Source: Paulinella micropora
Lineage: Eukaryota; Cercozoa; Imbricatea; Euglyphida; Paulinellidae
DNA: 64,000 nucleotides
Assembly: GCA_019918135.1 (NCBI GenBank)
Contig: WBZZ01003187.1
Coordinates: 12,501-76,500 of the forward strand
Direction of reading: 5' to 3'
Shown: positions 43,743 to 54,506 of the stretch, one piece after another
Position numbering within the stretch: the stretch's first letter is position 1
Layout: every line of letters begins with the position of its first letter
Notes under the pieces: model-generated
What the model was told of the DNA's origin: nothing
What the model saw: the letters and a program-made list of their open reading frames with translations, nothing else
Database searches by the model: none
Translations under genes and position numbers: made by a program

Positions 43743-44337
43743 TTTTTTTTGAGATGAGTATTTGAAATTACATTTTTTTAGTTTTTCCATTGAAAATATG
43801 AATACAATTTGTTCAGATATCCCAAGGCCGCCCTTGCTGATTCATGGAACGTTGATCTTGATCGCATCAAGCAATGCTGCCTCGTGTCGCAAGAAGATCA
43901 AACTCCTGAATTGATCAATCGTCTTGCCATGAAAAGGCTTCGTTTCTGCAAATTGCGAAGGGTACAGCAGAGTGAAGTTATTTTGGAACTCATGCGCAGT
44001 AATAGAAACATCAAGGTACAAGGAAGCTTGACAACTGCACTTGTCTGCCAGTTCCAATTTTGCAGAGCTTGCGTCCGTCGAATCTATGGTTTAACCCATC
44101 ATCGATGGAATGTGTATTGGGGTATCCATCTCGCTAACCCGAACCAACGAAGACTTCTTCGGGCGGATATTGCAGGTGATCGAGACGGCTTGAAGGAAGG
44201 CTTCTTCATTAAATACCTTCAAGATGCCAAGGTCAGTTAGCTGGAAAATCGTTTTTTTGTTTTTCGTTATACAGATGTTATAAATGTGTGTAATCATGAA
44301 GCTCATTGTTCGAACAATAATTCATCACAAAAAAAAT

Positions 44338-44357
44338 GTCGGAGTAGACCCTCCGAT
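44338..44357. repeat. Hairpin repeat 14 (intron, shortened)
   Basis: GTCGGAGTAGACC, then ctccgat; part of the right arm is deleted. It lies in intron 44232-44431. Confidence 0.82.
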
Positions 44358-46143
44358 GTTTGCTCACTGTGATTGCTCCAAACCTTTTACACAATCTCGT
44401 ATTTCGCGCATTTTTTCGTGCATTTTGATAGAAGGAAATTGGAGAGCAAGACCCTGCGTCTATGTTTACGTACTTACCGTACCAGAGCAAGAGAGAGTAC
44501 TGGAGGTGTGCAATCCATCAGGCAGAAATCGAGTATCCGTGGGTGGACTGGAAGAAGAGTGAATCCATGTTCCGCAAGGTTTGGAAAGGAACCAAGCACA
44601 AACCATCACAGTTCTGGAACTTCCGCATCAAGAAACATGTTCCCATCGGAAAATGTGGTTTTTGCAAAGAAACCTTTGATCTTCTTTTGGCAGCGCAAAC
44701 CAAAGAAGAGATTCTTGAGGTTCGTCGGCGCAGGTCTGAACATTTCCAAGAGCTTCGTCAGGACAGGCAGGTCTACGCAGACCACGTCAAGAAGGCGACC
44801 CATCACTGAATGGATTATGCCAGCATGGCGATCGATGGTATGGACCAAGCGAAAACTGCCGTTCCATTTGCCAACGGAAAGAGGGACCGCAAATAACAGG
44901 CCCAGACTGCCCAAGCACGAGTCATCTGTGTGCTAGTTCACGGGGTGGGATCCTGCTTCTATATTGCACCCGCAGATGTACCGCGCACTGCCGACACGAC
45001 CATCACTTGCTTGATGGACTCCTTTCGTTTCCTGAAAAAAACGAACGGTCGAGTTGCACCATACCTGTTCATCCAGATGGACAACACCAACTCAGACAAC
45101 AAAACGCATGTTTTTTTCGCGTGGGCGGCTCTCTTGTCCAAGCAGAGGTTTTCAAGCAGGTAGAAATCAGCTTTCTGGCCGCGGGCCATACCCACGCCGA
45201 CGTCGACCAGCAGTTTTCTTGGATCTCCAGATACCTGGGAAGAAATCCTGTGCACACTTTTCCTGAACTGGCGGCAGCTTGTCGGATAGCTCTGCCTGAA
45301 GATTGCATCCATGCTGTTGTGCTAAAGCGCAACTGGACTGTCAACTTCAAACGCTTCTACGAAGTGGGAGATCGCTTCAACAAAACGATTTTTCATGGAT
45401 CTCGCGATATCCACGGGTTCTTGTTTGATGTTACCTGTGTCGATGAACGAGGGCAGGTGCGCCTACAGACCAAGGAATGGATGCGCATGGAATGTTGGAT
45501 ACCGTCCCAAGAAAACACTCAGCTCGTGCTGCCCAGACAACTCTACGTTGTTCCAGCCATTTCCCTGTTTTCGATTACGGAGCTTGATAATGTCATCTCC
45601 AGCCTTGCCAGACATCTCAAACAGAACGAGGGTGAATTGCAAGAGGAGGATTTCGATTCCGACACTTCCGCTGCAGAGCATTGGCAGGAAGTGCCTGGAA
45701 AACGAAGAGATTGGCGTCGTGAGCCGACCGAAAACACGCTGCGCCACTGGCGAAAGTTTCGTGCGAAAGAGTTAAAGCAACAGTCGGAGGACTGTCAAGA
45801 GTGATTGGAGCGGGCATCGGCGCAACGAGACGTCGTCATCAGTAAAAAACTTTCTGATGAAGCAAATAAAATCAATCGCGCCAAGAAAACTAACGCAATA
45901 CACGCAATCAAAAGACATCTGCTGCATGGAGATGGAGTTTGCACGCGCAACTTAATCCTGGACGAGGACACCACCGGTGAAGACGCGTGGGTGTTTTACA
46001 AACAACTGCTTGGGGTCAACGACCCTGAAGGAAAACAAGTGGTCAAGCCATGCTGTTCAGTTTGCTATGTTTTGTTCCGTGCTGTTTTTGCATACTACTT
46101 TTGCTGTGTAAATTTGTAATCAAAACAATAACACAAAAAAAAA

Positions 46144-46166
46144 GTCGGAGTAGGGTCTACTCCGAC
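46144..46166. repeat. Hairpin repeat 15 (intron)
   Basis: Perfect arms GTCGGAGTAG and CTACTCCGAC around GGT, in intron 46042-46231; preceded by cacaaaaaaaaa and followed by acttgtgaa. Confidence 0.92.
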
Positions 46167-47653
46167 ATTTGAAACTTGTGAAACAAACTTTGAATCTAAA
46201 TGCTAAATGCTGTTCCTTATCTACTTTTTAGCCTGAGCAGGAGGAATCTGCGCAAGAACCTGAAGCCATGGACGTCGGATCTGGGGAAGATGTAGAGCAA
46301 CAACCTCGCCCTGACAATGTTCAGCACCAAGCGCAGACAGAAAATTCTTTTTCTGGAGGATTCGGCTCCGGTACTGTGATGAAAACCGAGCGGCAATCAA
46401 CAGCTGCAAATAATGCTCAGACTTCCAGATTGAGGCAGCCGGTTGGCAACGATAATGAAGGACGCGAAACGGATCTTTTCATCGAACGTGGTCGCCCTCA
46501 AAGTTCTCGACCTTCACAGGCAGTCGACACGAGGGATGTTCGCCCTGGCGGTGTTTTTCACCTGCTTAATGCGGAAAACGCACACGAAGGAAAAATCGAG
46601 GAGCTGGATCGTTTCGAGCTTCCCTTTCCAGACGCTGGTCGACCTACACAGGGCAATGAGAAAAAGAAGGACGATTTGAAAAGTAGTCTGGTCAAGAAAC
46701 GCAAGAGCTACTTGCAGCCCCACGACATGGTGTTGGCAAGGGTGGAGTATGGCCAAGGAGGCGAAGCGGCACAGCAGCCAGTTTGTCTGTTCAAGGTCGT
46801 TAAGATCTTCAAGGATCGGCACAAGCATGCTACCTGGATGAGGGTGCGATGGTTTGGGCAGGAAGAAGACATCTTCTTGGCCAGGTACGTTGAGAAAAAA
46901 GAAAAGCTCACTGCGAAAGATCAGCAGGCCATGGAGAGGCTGCGCAGACAAGGTAAGGATCCCAATCTTGAGGTCCGATTCAAGATCACGCCAGACGAAA
47001 ACTTTTTCCTTTGCGCCGCGGATGGGTCCAATTTTGTACAAGGTCGTAAATTTAACCCGCCACTGATCATTCACTGGGGAAAAGAGGTCGACATACTGAC
47101 AAAAGACGCAGAAAAAATAAGGGACACCGTGGTGAGACTCATCACGACAGACGTTAGGCTCCTGAATCTTCCAGGTCTAGATATCGTTCACGCTGTTGAG
47201 CACGCGCGCTCAAGAAACTAGCGCAGGATCAATGCTGTCAAGAAAAACATTTCTCAGGTCTCTCAAACTTCCAGCTCCGAATCGAGCTCTTCATCTGAAT
47301 CGGACGATGAAGGCTCCTCCTCTGAAGAAGAACCGCCCCAAAAAAAAACAACAAAAGGAAATTGTAATGTTGAATGCTTTACTTTTGAAATGGGATACCC
47401 AGTCTTAGGTGTTGGCAATGAAATAGGTTTGATTTAGTTTCTAGAAAGATGTGTTTGGTCTAATTTGAGTTAGATTGTTATCAGCTCCTGACTTGTTAAA
47501 ACAACATTACGACAGAGAGTAACAAATTCAGCAAGCCGCGCCAGAGCTAGGAATGTTTTTTAGAGATTCTTTCATCAGTTAGACTGGGAGTCCATAAACT
47601 GGATATTGTAAATTACAAGCCGACTGCAATGAGTGAGTGATCACAAAAAAAAA

Positions 47654-47675
47654 GTCGGATAGACCCTACTCCTGA
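47654..47675. repeat. Hairpin repeat 16
   Basis: GTCGGATAG (one G lost), then accctactcctg; downstream of the last gene. Confidence 0.82.
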
Positions 47676-47828
47676 AAATATAACTTGCAAGGATATGGTT
47701 AACCTCTCTGAAATTACTGCCCACAAGTGTAGTTCCAGTGATAGAAATCATTTAAGCTTTGCATCGAAAAAATAAAGTAGGAAAACTTGGTCCTCTGCGG
47801 ATGGACTGTTTCCTCACTTACTGGCGCC

Positions 47829-47873
47829 TTGGTAATTATCTACCACCTGCAGACAGCGGTAAATAATTACCAA
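47829..47873. repeat. Subterminal hairpin GGTAATTA type
   Basis: Arms ttggtaattatctacc and ggtaaataattaccaa pair almost fully around a 13-nt loop. Confidence 0.8.
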
Positions 47874-47962
47874 TGCACAACGACGATGATGTGGCGTGAT
47901 TGGCTGCTTTTACGCGAGATCGAACGTACTACGGAATAATTCCTTCTTTCTCTGTCTAAATT

Positions 47963-47994
47963 CAGTGAGGTAAATATTCAAAATTACCTCACTG
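47963..47994. repeat. Subterminal hairpin, 11-bp perfect arms
   Basis: CAGTGAGGTAA and TTACCTCACTG flank a 10-nt loop. GGTAA/TTACC is shared with the hairpin at 47829. Confidence 0.85.
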
Positions 47995-48832
47995 CATTCA
48001 GATACGTCGAACCCTGATTTTTTCTTTGCTTCTTCGGACGGGATCTTCTCGTTCCTTCTTCCTTGGTTCGTGATTTTGGTTTTTTCATCGCTTCTGCTCC
48101 AGCACTGAAACAAGATCAGAAGCGCTGACAAAAGCACCGTCGACGTGGTAGCTCATGCCTCAAGGATTGGTGACCACGTTTACAGTTAGGACCAGACCAC
48201 ACTCCAGTCCCGCGTGGTAAAATCCCTACCTTGCTCTCAATATTTTCTCAACCATTTGTCTCCCATTGATTTCCCCATTGTGCAGCCACAAGTACAATTT
48301 TTCTTGCCTTCAATATTTCAATCATCGTACTCAGGGAAAGAATGAAAGGCTACAAGAAGCTGGGTTCTCTGAGGATCAACTGTTGCTTGTTGGAAAATTT
48401 GTATTTCTAAGTTACGCGATTGTTGGCGACTTGGAAATGCAAATTTTCTGCGCCTGATGACAACGTTACTCGGGAGAGGTAGCATTGTTGGATAAATTGA
48501 TTTTGTCTAACACTTCTACCTCGCCCGGACGCGGATGGTCTAGTCTGATATTACAAGTACCACTGGCAATCCTCGTAGTTTCCACGTCGTGTCATGATAC
48601 TAGCTGGTCGTATAACCTAACCCGTGGAAACATACGAAGATTTACACAGGTTGTACGATAGGCTTCTGCGTTACTTGTGCGCTTGGGCGTATATTACTGT
48701 TGCTGTGCAGTCTGTTTGAGCTGCCGATAGTTCTTCTGAAACCGGCAGCGCAAACAGATGCGACCTAGTTGATCTTTTCAGTAAGGTTTCCCCCCTCTCA
48801 GATACTTTTACTTATGTGCTCACAAAAAAAAT

Positions 48833-48855
48833 GTCTGAGTAGGGTCTACTCGGAC
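48833..48855. repeat. Hairpin repeat 17
   Basis: GTCTGAGTAG, spacer GGT, then CTACTCGGAC; about 150 bp from the right terminal repeat, preceded by tcacaaaaaaaa. Confidence 0.85.
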
Positions 48856-49002
48856 TTTTCAAAATTCTGTGCTCTAAAGTCAACCCAACAGAAACCAAAT
48901 TCCATAACGTATTCCTATCAATTTTTATGTTTGTGATATACGAAGTATCACACAACTGCCTTTGGGAAGCTAAAAACGAACCTTTTTGTAATTTTTCCCT
49001 CC

Positions 49003-49080
49003 CTCCCCCCCCCCCCCCCCCCCCCCCCTAAAAAAAGCAAATCCCATTCACGAAATAATTTTTCCGAACTCTTTCGGTCT
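49003..49080 (-). repeat. Right terminal inverted repeat
   Basis: A long C-run, then aaaaaaagcaaatcccattc and acgaaataatttttccgaac. It is the inverted counterpart of 35098-35163. Confidence 0.85.
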
Positions 49081-49083
49081 GGC

Positions 49084-49493
49084 GCCGGACACCAGCAGCG
49101 ATTGAATACCAAACAGGGTCGGGCGTGACCACCAAGTCTGGAGCCCTCTCCAGACACCGCTCTATTCTTACCGCCGGATCCTTCCACCATAGCACTTCCC
49201 CACCGGAAAGTCACAGTCCTCGCTGTAAAAGATCCTCCATACTTCGATCCCGCCATGGCGGAGCTCGCTGCAACATGCCCGGACCCGTGCATGCTTTACT
49301 GTACGGCAACTACGGTTAGTGGAACACAGACCACCCCGTGGATTCTCATTTCTTGGAGACTTTGCCGCGACTTTCTAGACAAACAGGCCGCCAAACTTAC
49401 CGCGCCGCCTGCGCCCAAATACGCACCTGAAGTCGTCAATTGCGGCCTCACTGCAGAACAACAACGACTTCTATGGGCCCTCCTCGGAGAATT
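49084..49493 (+). pseudogene. Gypsy copy 2 linker before RT
   Basis: One plus-strand frame gives DTALFLPPDPSTIALPHRKV, LAVKDPPYFDPAMAELAATC and, after a stretch, AEQQRLLWALLGEFDDVFQD. The last segment is the usual lead-in to a gypsy RT (L..F.DVF.). There is no clear start codon. Confidence 0.55.
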
Positions 49494-50306
49494 CGACGAT
49501 GTCTTCCAAGACAAAGCAGGTGTCTTCAATCACACTGTTGTATCGCTCATCCTCAAACCGGGAGCTAAACCAATTGCGGTGCAATGCCCAAATTTTGGAC
49601 TCCAGCGGTATACCAATACCTCAAAGGTTGGGAGATGGACGTTCTTACAGCCGGCCTCTGGTCCATGGCCTCCGCAAATTGTGCCTGGGCTAGTCGAGCC
49701 TGCCCCGTATGAAAGTTTGAAGACTTAGCAAACCGCAACATACGCAACGTCTACGACTACCGCGGTGCCAACGACAACCTCCACCTGCCTGTGCCAGGTT
49801 TACCCAACCCAGATCAGTACCGCGAACGCTTCGCGGGCTGGCACTATCTCAGCTCTATCGACATGGTCAACGGCTTCACGCATCTGAGACTCAATCCAGA
49901 TGACGGTAGCCGCGATATTCTTGCTGTTTGGACACCCTTAGGACTCCTAGTTCCTAATTGTATGCCTCAAGTTGTTCACCGCGCCCCGGGAGACTTTCGA
50001 CGCGCTATGGATAAGTCCTTCAACCATCTGGACTTTTGGAATAAATCCGCTTCAGCCTACCTCGACGACGTCACAGACGGCTCCAACGACTTCGATACGT
50101 CTTCGCGAGCTCCGATGTGTCTTTCAGGCTATGCGAGACTCCGGCCTCCACGGTTCGGCCCGGAAACTACGCTTAGGCTATCGCGAGCTCAACATTCTGG
50201 GCAACGCTGCAGCAAGAAAGGTATTGCAGCAGATTCTTCCAAGGTCGACGCTATTCTCAAGCTGGCCGACCCATCCAACGTTTCCGAAGTCCGATCAGTC
50301 TTATGA
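49494..50306 (+). pseudogene. Ty3/gypsy reverse transcriptase (copy 2)
   Basis: RT blocks are scattered over frames: KAGVFNHTVVSLILKPGAKP; YDYRGANDNLHLPVPGLPNP; GWHYLSSIDMVNGFTHLRLN with the first Asp; DILAVWTPLGLLVPNCMPQV; and SASAYLDDVTDG, the YLDD active site at about 50056-50070. Frames 49255-49728 and 49791-50306 differ, and a TAG (49726) separates them. Catalytic acids are kept although the frame is broken. Confidence 0.82.
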
Positions 50307-50880
50307 CCAACTTCATCCAAGCCCATATCCCTGACTATTCCCGATTAGTGGCACCTCTGACCAATCTTCTCAAATCCACTCACGCTCGGCCCTCCAGTGC
50401 CCCTTACCTGACCCGAGATGAGCGGAAATGTATGAAGAAGCTCCGCCGTGTCCTCACTACGCTCCCCATTCTGGTGAAGTATGAGTCATCGCAACGACTC
50501 TACCTCCGGACGGACGCAAGCCAGATCGGCATTGGCGGCGCACTTCACAATGGCCCAGAGCGCAACGCTCCGGTCATCCAGTACTTCTCCCAGAAGCTTA
50601 CAGACACGCAAACACGATGGGCGACCTACGTTCGTGAAGCCTACGGCGTCATCTAAGGTATTCAACAGTGCCGCTACTACATCGATGCCAGCGACCACGA
50701 ACTCACCATCGTCACAGATCACCGTCCCCTTTTGTGGCTATGGCACGCTTGCAGCCCCATGGTCGTCAACTGGGTTTTGGAGCACCTTCAGACGATTCGA
50801 TTTAAAGTCGAATACCTACCAGGTATTAAGCAAAACCAACTCCCCGACGGTCTCTCACGTGTCCCTTGCATCGCCCCCGG
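50303..50880 (+). pseudogene. Ty3/gypsy RNase H (copy 2)
   Basis: LVAPLTNLLKSTHARPSSAP, RLYLRTDASQIGIGGALHNG (first catalytic Asp), QKLTDTQTRWATYVREAYGV, then an in-frame TAA at 50654, then IQQCRYYIDASDHELTIVTD HRPL and YLPGIKQNQLPDGLSR. This is a standard gypsy RNase H. The TAA would be CAA (Gln) before a C-to-T change. Confidence 0.85.
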
Positions 50881-51072
50881 CCAGCCCACCCTGATTGGCG
50901 AAGCCGAGGCGACTCTCCAGCTCTTATCCACCATTCCGGCACCCCGAGCAGGCTCTACCCTTTGGTTAGCAGTTGAAGGCACGCACACGGCCCTGGATAC
51001 CCGCCTCAATCCCTATCTTGCCGGATCCTCCGCGGCGGCCCCACTCTACGTAGCATTCAAGCCCCATGGGAC

Positions 51073-51600
51073 TTGGCCATTGTCATTCCCTCTGCTGAAC
51101 GCTCCCCGATGGTTGCCCGCGACATGTTTGCTCTCCGCAAGCCCTTCACACTGCTCATGCCTCAAGACTTGGTTCATTGCGTTCCAGATGAAACTCTTCC
51201 ACAGACGATCGTCGAGCAATGCCGCAAGATCTTATTCCTTGACGACAACCTCGTCTGGCTCGTACATGAACTTAGAATGGAGCAACACTATATCTATCCT
51301 CTCGTTGCTACATCGCATGCACAGCGCGTAACACGCCAGCAGATCATCAACGCACAACGACAGGACAGCTTCACTGCCCCTCTTTGGACCGAAGACGTCA
51401 TCTCAGTCTCCGCCGGCTCAGCCGAACTAATCCTCAGACAAGGTATCGCAGTCACACGTTGACCCCGATCAATCTTCAGTCAAGGTTTATGTCCCAGAAG
51501 AGCTACGCCGTCCCCTCATCAATTACGCCCACCTCATGCAGAACCACGCCAAAGCGCCGGCCTCGCATCATCAACTCGGCTACGTTGAATGCCGCCACAA
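51073..51600 (+). pseudogene. Gypsy copy 2 integrase with core deletion
   Basis: The frame HELRMEQHYIYPLVATSHAQ ... RQQIINAQRQDSF, TAPLWTEDVISVSAGSAELI is the pre-integrase part. After a frameshift near 51462, YVPEELRRPLINYAHLMQNH jumps directly to KAPASHHQLGYVECRHKAIR. Compared with copy 1, the region carrying the first two catalytic Asp residues is gone and only the Glu motif remains. This integrase cannot be active. Confidence 0.78.
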
Positions 51601-52645
51601 AGCAATCCGCACGGCTATCCAGTCTCTTCCTAAGGCAGAAAAGACCAACTGGCCCAGCATCATCCCTTCTCTCTCCTTCGCTCAGAACACATACGTTTCT
51701 ACAGCAACCGGCACTACTACCTTTGAAGGAATGCTCGCCCGCAAGCCCCGCTGCACGTTGGACTTCTTCGACTCACCGGAGATTGTTAATGCCCGCGCTA
51801 CCGCTTCCAGCGCCGCCCTTGACGCATCACCGACACTGTCAATACAGTCGTCCGAACAGATCGCACTGTTGAACAGCGCCCGCACCGCTGTCACAACTTA
51901 TGTCAGCGCGTGCACCACCGTTACCCGCGCCCGGTCCGTCGCTCAAAAGAACAAAGGCCGCCGCAAGGCTGTTGGAATGGAAAGTAAACGACACAGTCTC
52001 CGTCTACCGCCCCAAGCATTCCAAGCAAGGAATTCCAGCCTCCTCCGTTCTTCAGTTCGACGGCCCCTACACCATCGTCGAGCAGGTCAGCTCAAACTGC
52101 TTCAAGCTGCGTCATCTCAAGACCAACAAGGTATTGAAACGCATCGACCGCTCACACCTCGCTCCTTATACTGCACCCACTGACGGCCTCGCCCCGCTCA
52201 ACACAGTCGCAGTAGACGATCACGACGACGACTCAGTCAACTACACCATCGGCGAAGTCGTAGCATTCATCGACCGCGATCAGGTTAAACTTGGCATCGT
52301 TTTAGACGAGGACCCAGAGAACGAGGAAAACGACCTCGTAGTTCACCAGCTCGGTACGACCTCAGACAAGAACCCTCTCTTCCGTGCATCTACGAAGACA
52401 CAAAGGACCAAACAACTATCCAACGCTGGGGTAATCCCTTGGCCCACTGGAAGCCCCTTCTCTTCGACACAACAAACGATCAAGTCGTTCATCGGCACAT
52501 CGAGTGGCGCTCTCATAAGACCAACAAAGACAAAGGCCGACTTCCCGCCAGCGTTCTTAAGCTTCTCAAAGGCCCTCTCATCACCGGCGAATCCTTCCCA
52601 CTTCACATCTTCCAGAAAGGTAAGCAAGCTACATCGAAGGAATAG
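51601..52645 (+). pseudogene. Gypsy copy 2 integrase C-terminus and tail
   Basis: It matches copy 1 almost residue by residue: SIIPSLSFAQNTYVSTATGT, FEGMLARKPRCTLDFFDSPE, VLQFDGPYTIVEQVSSNCFK and KRIDRSHLAPYTAPTDG, GEVVAFIDRDQVKLGIVLDE. There are frame changes near 51960 and 52380. Unlike copy 1, the junction VEQVSSNCFKLRHLKTNKVL is intact. Confidence 0.82.
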
Positions 52646-53180
52646 CCACCTCAACACTCTCAAGTGGGTTTTACCCATCGTACCGGCTTCACCCGCCACA
52701 GCCCAGCGCTTTTCCCACTTGGCCCGCCATCGTCCCTAGACAAGCTACGCCACGACCAGAGTATCCCTGTAAGTCCTTGGTCGCCTTTTATGCCTGCAGG
52801 TCAACAATCATCCTCATCGAATCTGAACACCTCAGTGATTATATTGGCATGGCATAATTGGTGCATTGAATTTGGTTCATCTCGGCTGTGCGATACATGG
52901 CCACCTAGCTTCCTACGGCTCGACGTCAGCTCCCTGGTATCAACGCATCGCTACTGCGCCTCAATTGTCTCAGCCCCGCTTCCGCATCCCGATATCCGGC
53001 CCCGGCTGATCTCCGTCTACACTGCGCTACACATCGACGCACTTCTTTTTCATCCTCCTCCTGGGCTCATCTTTCTCTTTTTCTCCTGCTTTTTTTTTCT
53101 GAGACAAGTCACTGACCAATCGTTAGTCACTCACCCTGTACGCAACTCTACTCAACCGTTAGGTCTGGGGGGGGGGAGCT
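52646..53180 (+). other. Gypsy copy 2 3' untranslated region and polypurine tract
   Basis: Homologous to 2481-3028 in reverse complement. The polypurine tract is GGTCTGGGGGGGGGGAGC at about 53161-53178. Confidence 0.6.
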
Positions 53181-54480
53181 ATCAGACTGAGTACTTTAAC
53201 GACCTGCCAAAACCACTACCGTTGACATTTTACTTTTTTTGACTAATCCGTTAGATTTTCCTCTGCACGACGTTTCGACTTCACTAACTAGCTTTCGATT
53301 TCGTCCAGGAATGACTTGATTTAATCAAAGTTTTTACAGCAAATGCCATTTTCCCCCTCTCGACTGCCTTTTTCCCTTGACATACCGAAAACCGCCAATA
53401 CGGTGAATTTTAGGGAACACATTCAAGAGAACATAAAAATGATATTTGCAGTGCACTGCGTGCACAGCCATTAGGCTCAGAAAGACTTTCCCAAATGAAA
53501 GTTCAGGACTTCCACCGTTGAACACCAATGACTTGAACTTGAAGCCACCTTCAAGTACTTAGCACATTTAACTTCAAGTGTCGCCTAACGGCTACTCACA
53601 ATCTACGTTCAACCAAGATCGTACTTTGCAAACCAAGTCTGCAAACCAGTAGAAATCAACGTAAATAAACGAAGTGACCTCTCAGCTATTTAATGGTATT
53701 TCACCTACTCTCAGGAGCTAGGGCTGTTTGCAGCCATAGAGTCTTTCAATAAGAGTTCGTTGTGTATTTATCCCTTGGGGTTGTATCCAAACTCACAGAC
53801 AATAGCTAGTTTATTATTATATTTTAAAATTAATTGTAATATTGTAATAGTTATACTACTAGTATTATCCACTAGTATCAAGTAATATTGTACTATTTTA
53901 TTAAAACTGTGTTTGCGTAAATAAAGTAAAAATATTAATATTTTCGACGTTCCACAAAGGGTCCGATGGGGATGATCTTGCCCTTCCTATCGCGTTCGGG
54001 GTTCGTCGCAGCCTCACACTTCCTAACGTATTTGTAATTACGATAATACCGTTTTATACATTAGTCGTTATTCAGTGGCACAGGTGGCACTTAACTATTT
54101 ACCAATACAGTATGTCAGTTACCATTTTAATCAGTACGGATGGATGGCTAGTTAGGACGCAGTATAGGTAGAACGGTTACAGTCGTTCAGTCCATATTAT
54201 AATTAGTCACAGTCATTAGTTGTGCTTCCAACCATAATCATTGCTAGAGACGTGGCATAGTTCTAGAGTAAAACGGAAAGTGATTGTATTCTCAGTAAAG
54301 TTCAGTTCCAGTAACAAGAAGTAGTCGTGGGATTATTTTAGCGTCATATACTGATATCCGGAACTCAATCTGCCGGAATTCCTCAGTAGGAATAGTCCGT
54401 CAATTGTGTTTAATCAGACTTGCTTTTAGTCGTGTGTATTTTGGATTTACGTCCGCAGCAGTCCTCTCAGTTTGGACTAC
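53181..54480 (+). repeat. LTR-like, AT-rich DNA after gypsy copy 2
   Basis: The first ~200 bp match the LTR-like DNA of copy 1. The rest is AT-rich with many short direct repeats (cagtcattag, tcagtt) and no gene. The right border is probably near 54480, where the RNase H element's 3' end begins. Confidence 0.45.
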
Positions 54481-54506
54481 GGTTTTATTCATCAGCAAAT
54501 ATAATT

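Larger units (their letters stand above)
43145..47221 (+). pseudogene. DUF7869-like putative RNase H-fold protein, four exons, decayed
   Basis: Inferred exons: 43145-43560, 43817-44231, 44432-46041 and 46232-47221. The 44231/44432 (LQDAK to KEIGEQ) and 46041/46232 joins are in phase. Order of parts: a Ser-rich N-terminus; CQFQFCRACVRRIYGLTHHR (Cys/His helix region); a WKGTKHKPSQFWNFRIKKHV and GKCGFCKETFDLLLAA CxxC block; SMAIDGMDQAKTAVPFANGK; APYLFIQMDNTNSDNKTHVF; and ISFLAAGHTHADVDQQFSWI. This matches my knowledge of DUF7869-type proteins, where IDGMDQAK, QxDNT and GHTHxDxDQ carry the probable catalytic acids. The last exon holds LQPHDMVLARVEYG and ATWMRVRWFGQEEDIFLARY, an SH3/BAH-like segment. 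In-frame stops at 44807 (TGA), 44894 (TAA) and 45802 (TGA), a frameshift near 45150 and probably one near 43495 disable it. Confidence 0.72.
47222..49002. other. Right non-coding region of the insertion
   Basis: No supported gene; short frames at 47196-47408 and 48266-48457 are unconvincing. It holds hairpin repeats 16 and 17 and two longer hairpins (47829-47873 and 47963-47994). Confidence 0.5.
35098..49083. mobile_element. ~14-kb TIR-flanked insertion with ParB-MTase and DUF7869-like genes
   Basis: It sits between the gag-like and pol-like halves of gypsy copy 2. The ends are inverted: left 35105-35160, right 49010-49075 in reverse complement. They share CGGAAAAATTATTTCGTGAA, then a GGATTTGCTTTTT-like segment and a long G-run. 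Inside are two long spliced plus-strand genes, two spliced minus-strand genes and 17 hairpin repeats. No reverse transcriptase or LTR is present, so a DNA transposon (or virus-derived element) is the best reading. I could not identify a target-site duplication. Confidence 0.72.

Noticed and set aside
47196..47408. Small plus-strand ORF after the DUF7869-like gene
   Set aside because: Ser/Lys-rich and partly overlapping the preceding stop; no splice or domain support.
35442..48855. Hairpin repeats as CRISPR repeats or bacterial terminators
   Set aside because: Spacing is irregular (about 0.04-2 kb), copies lie in both orientations and mostly in spliced introns.
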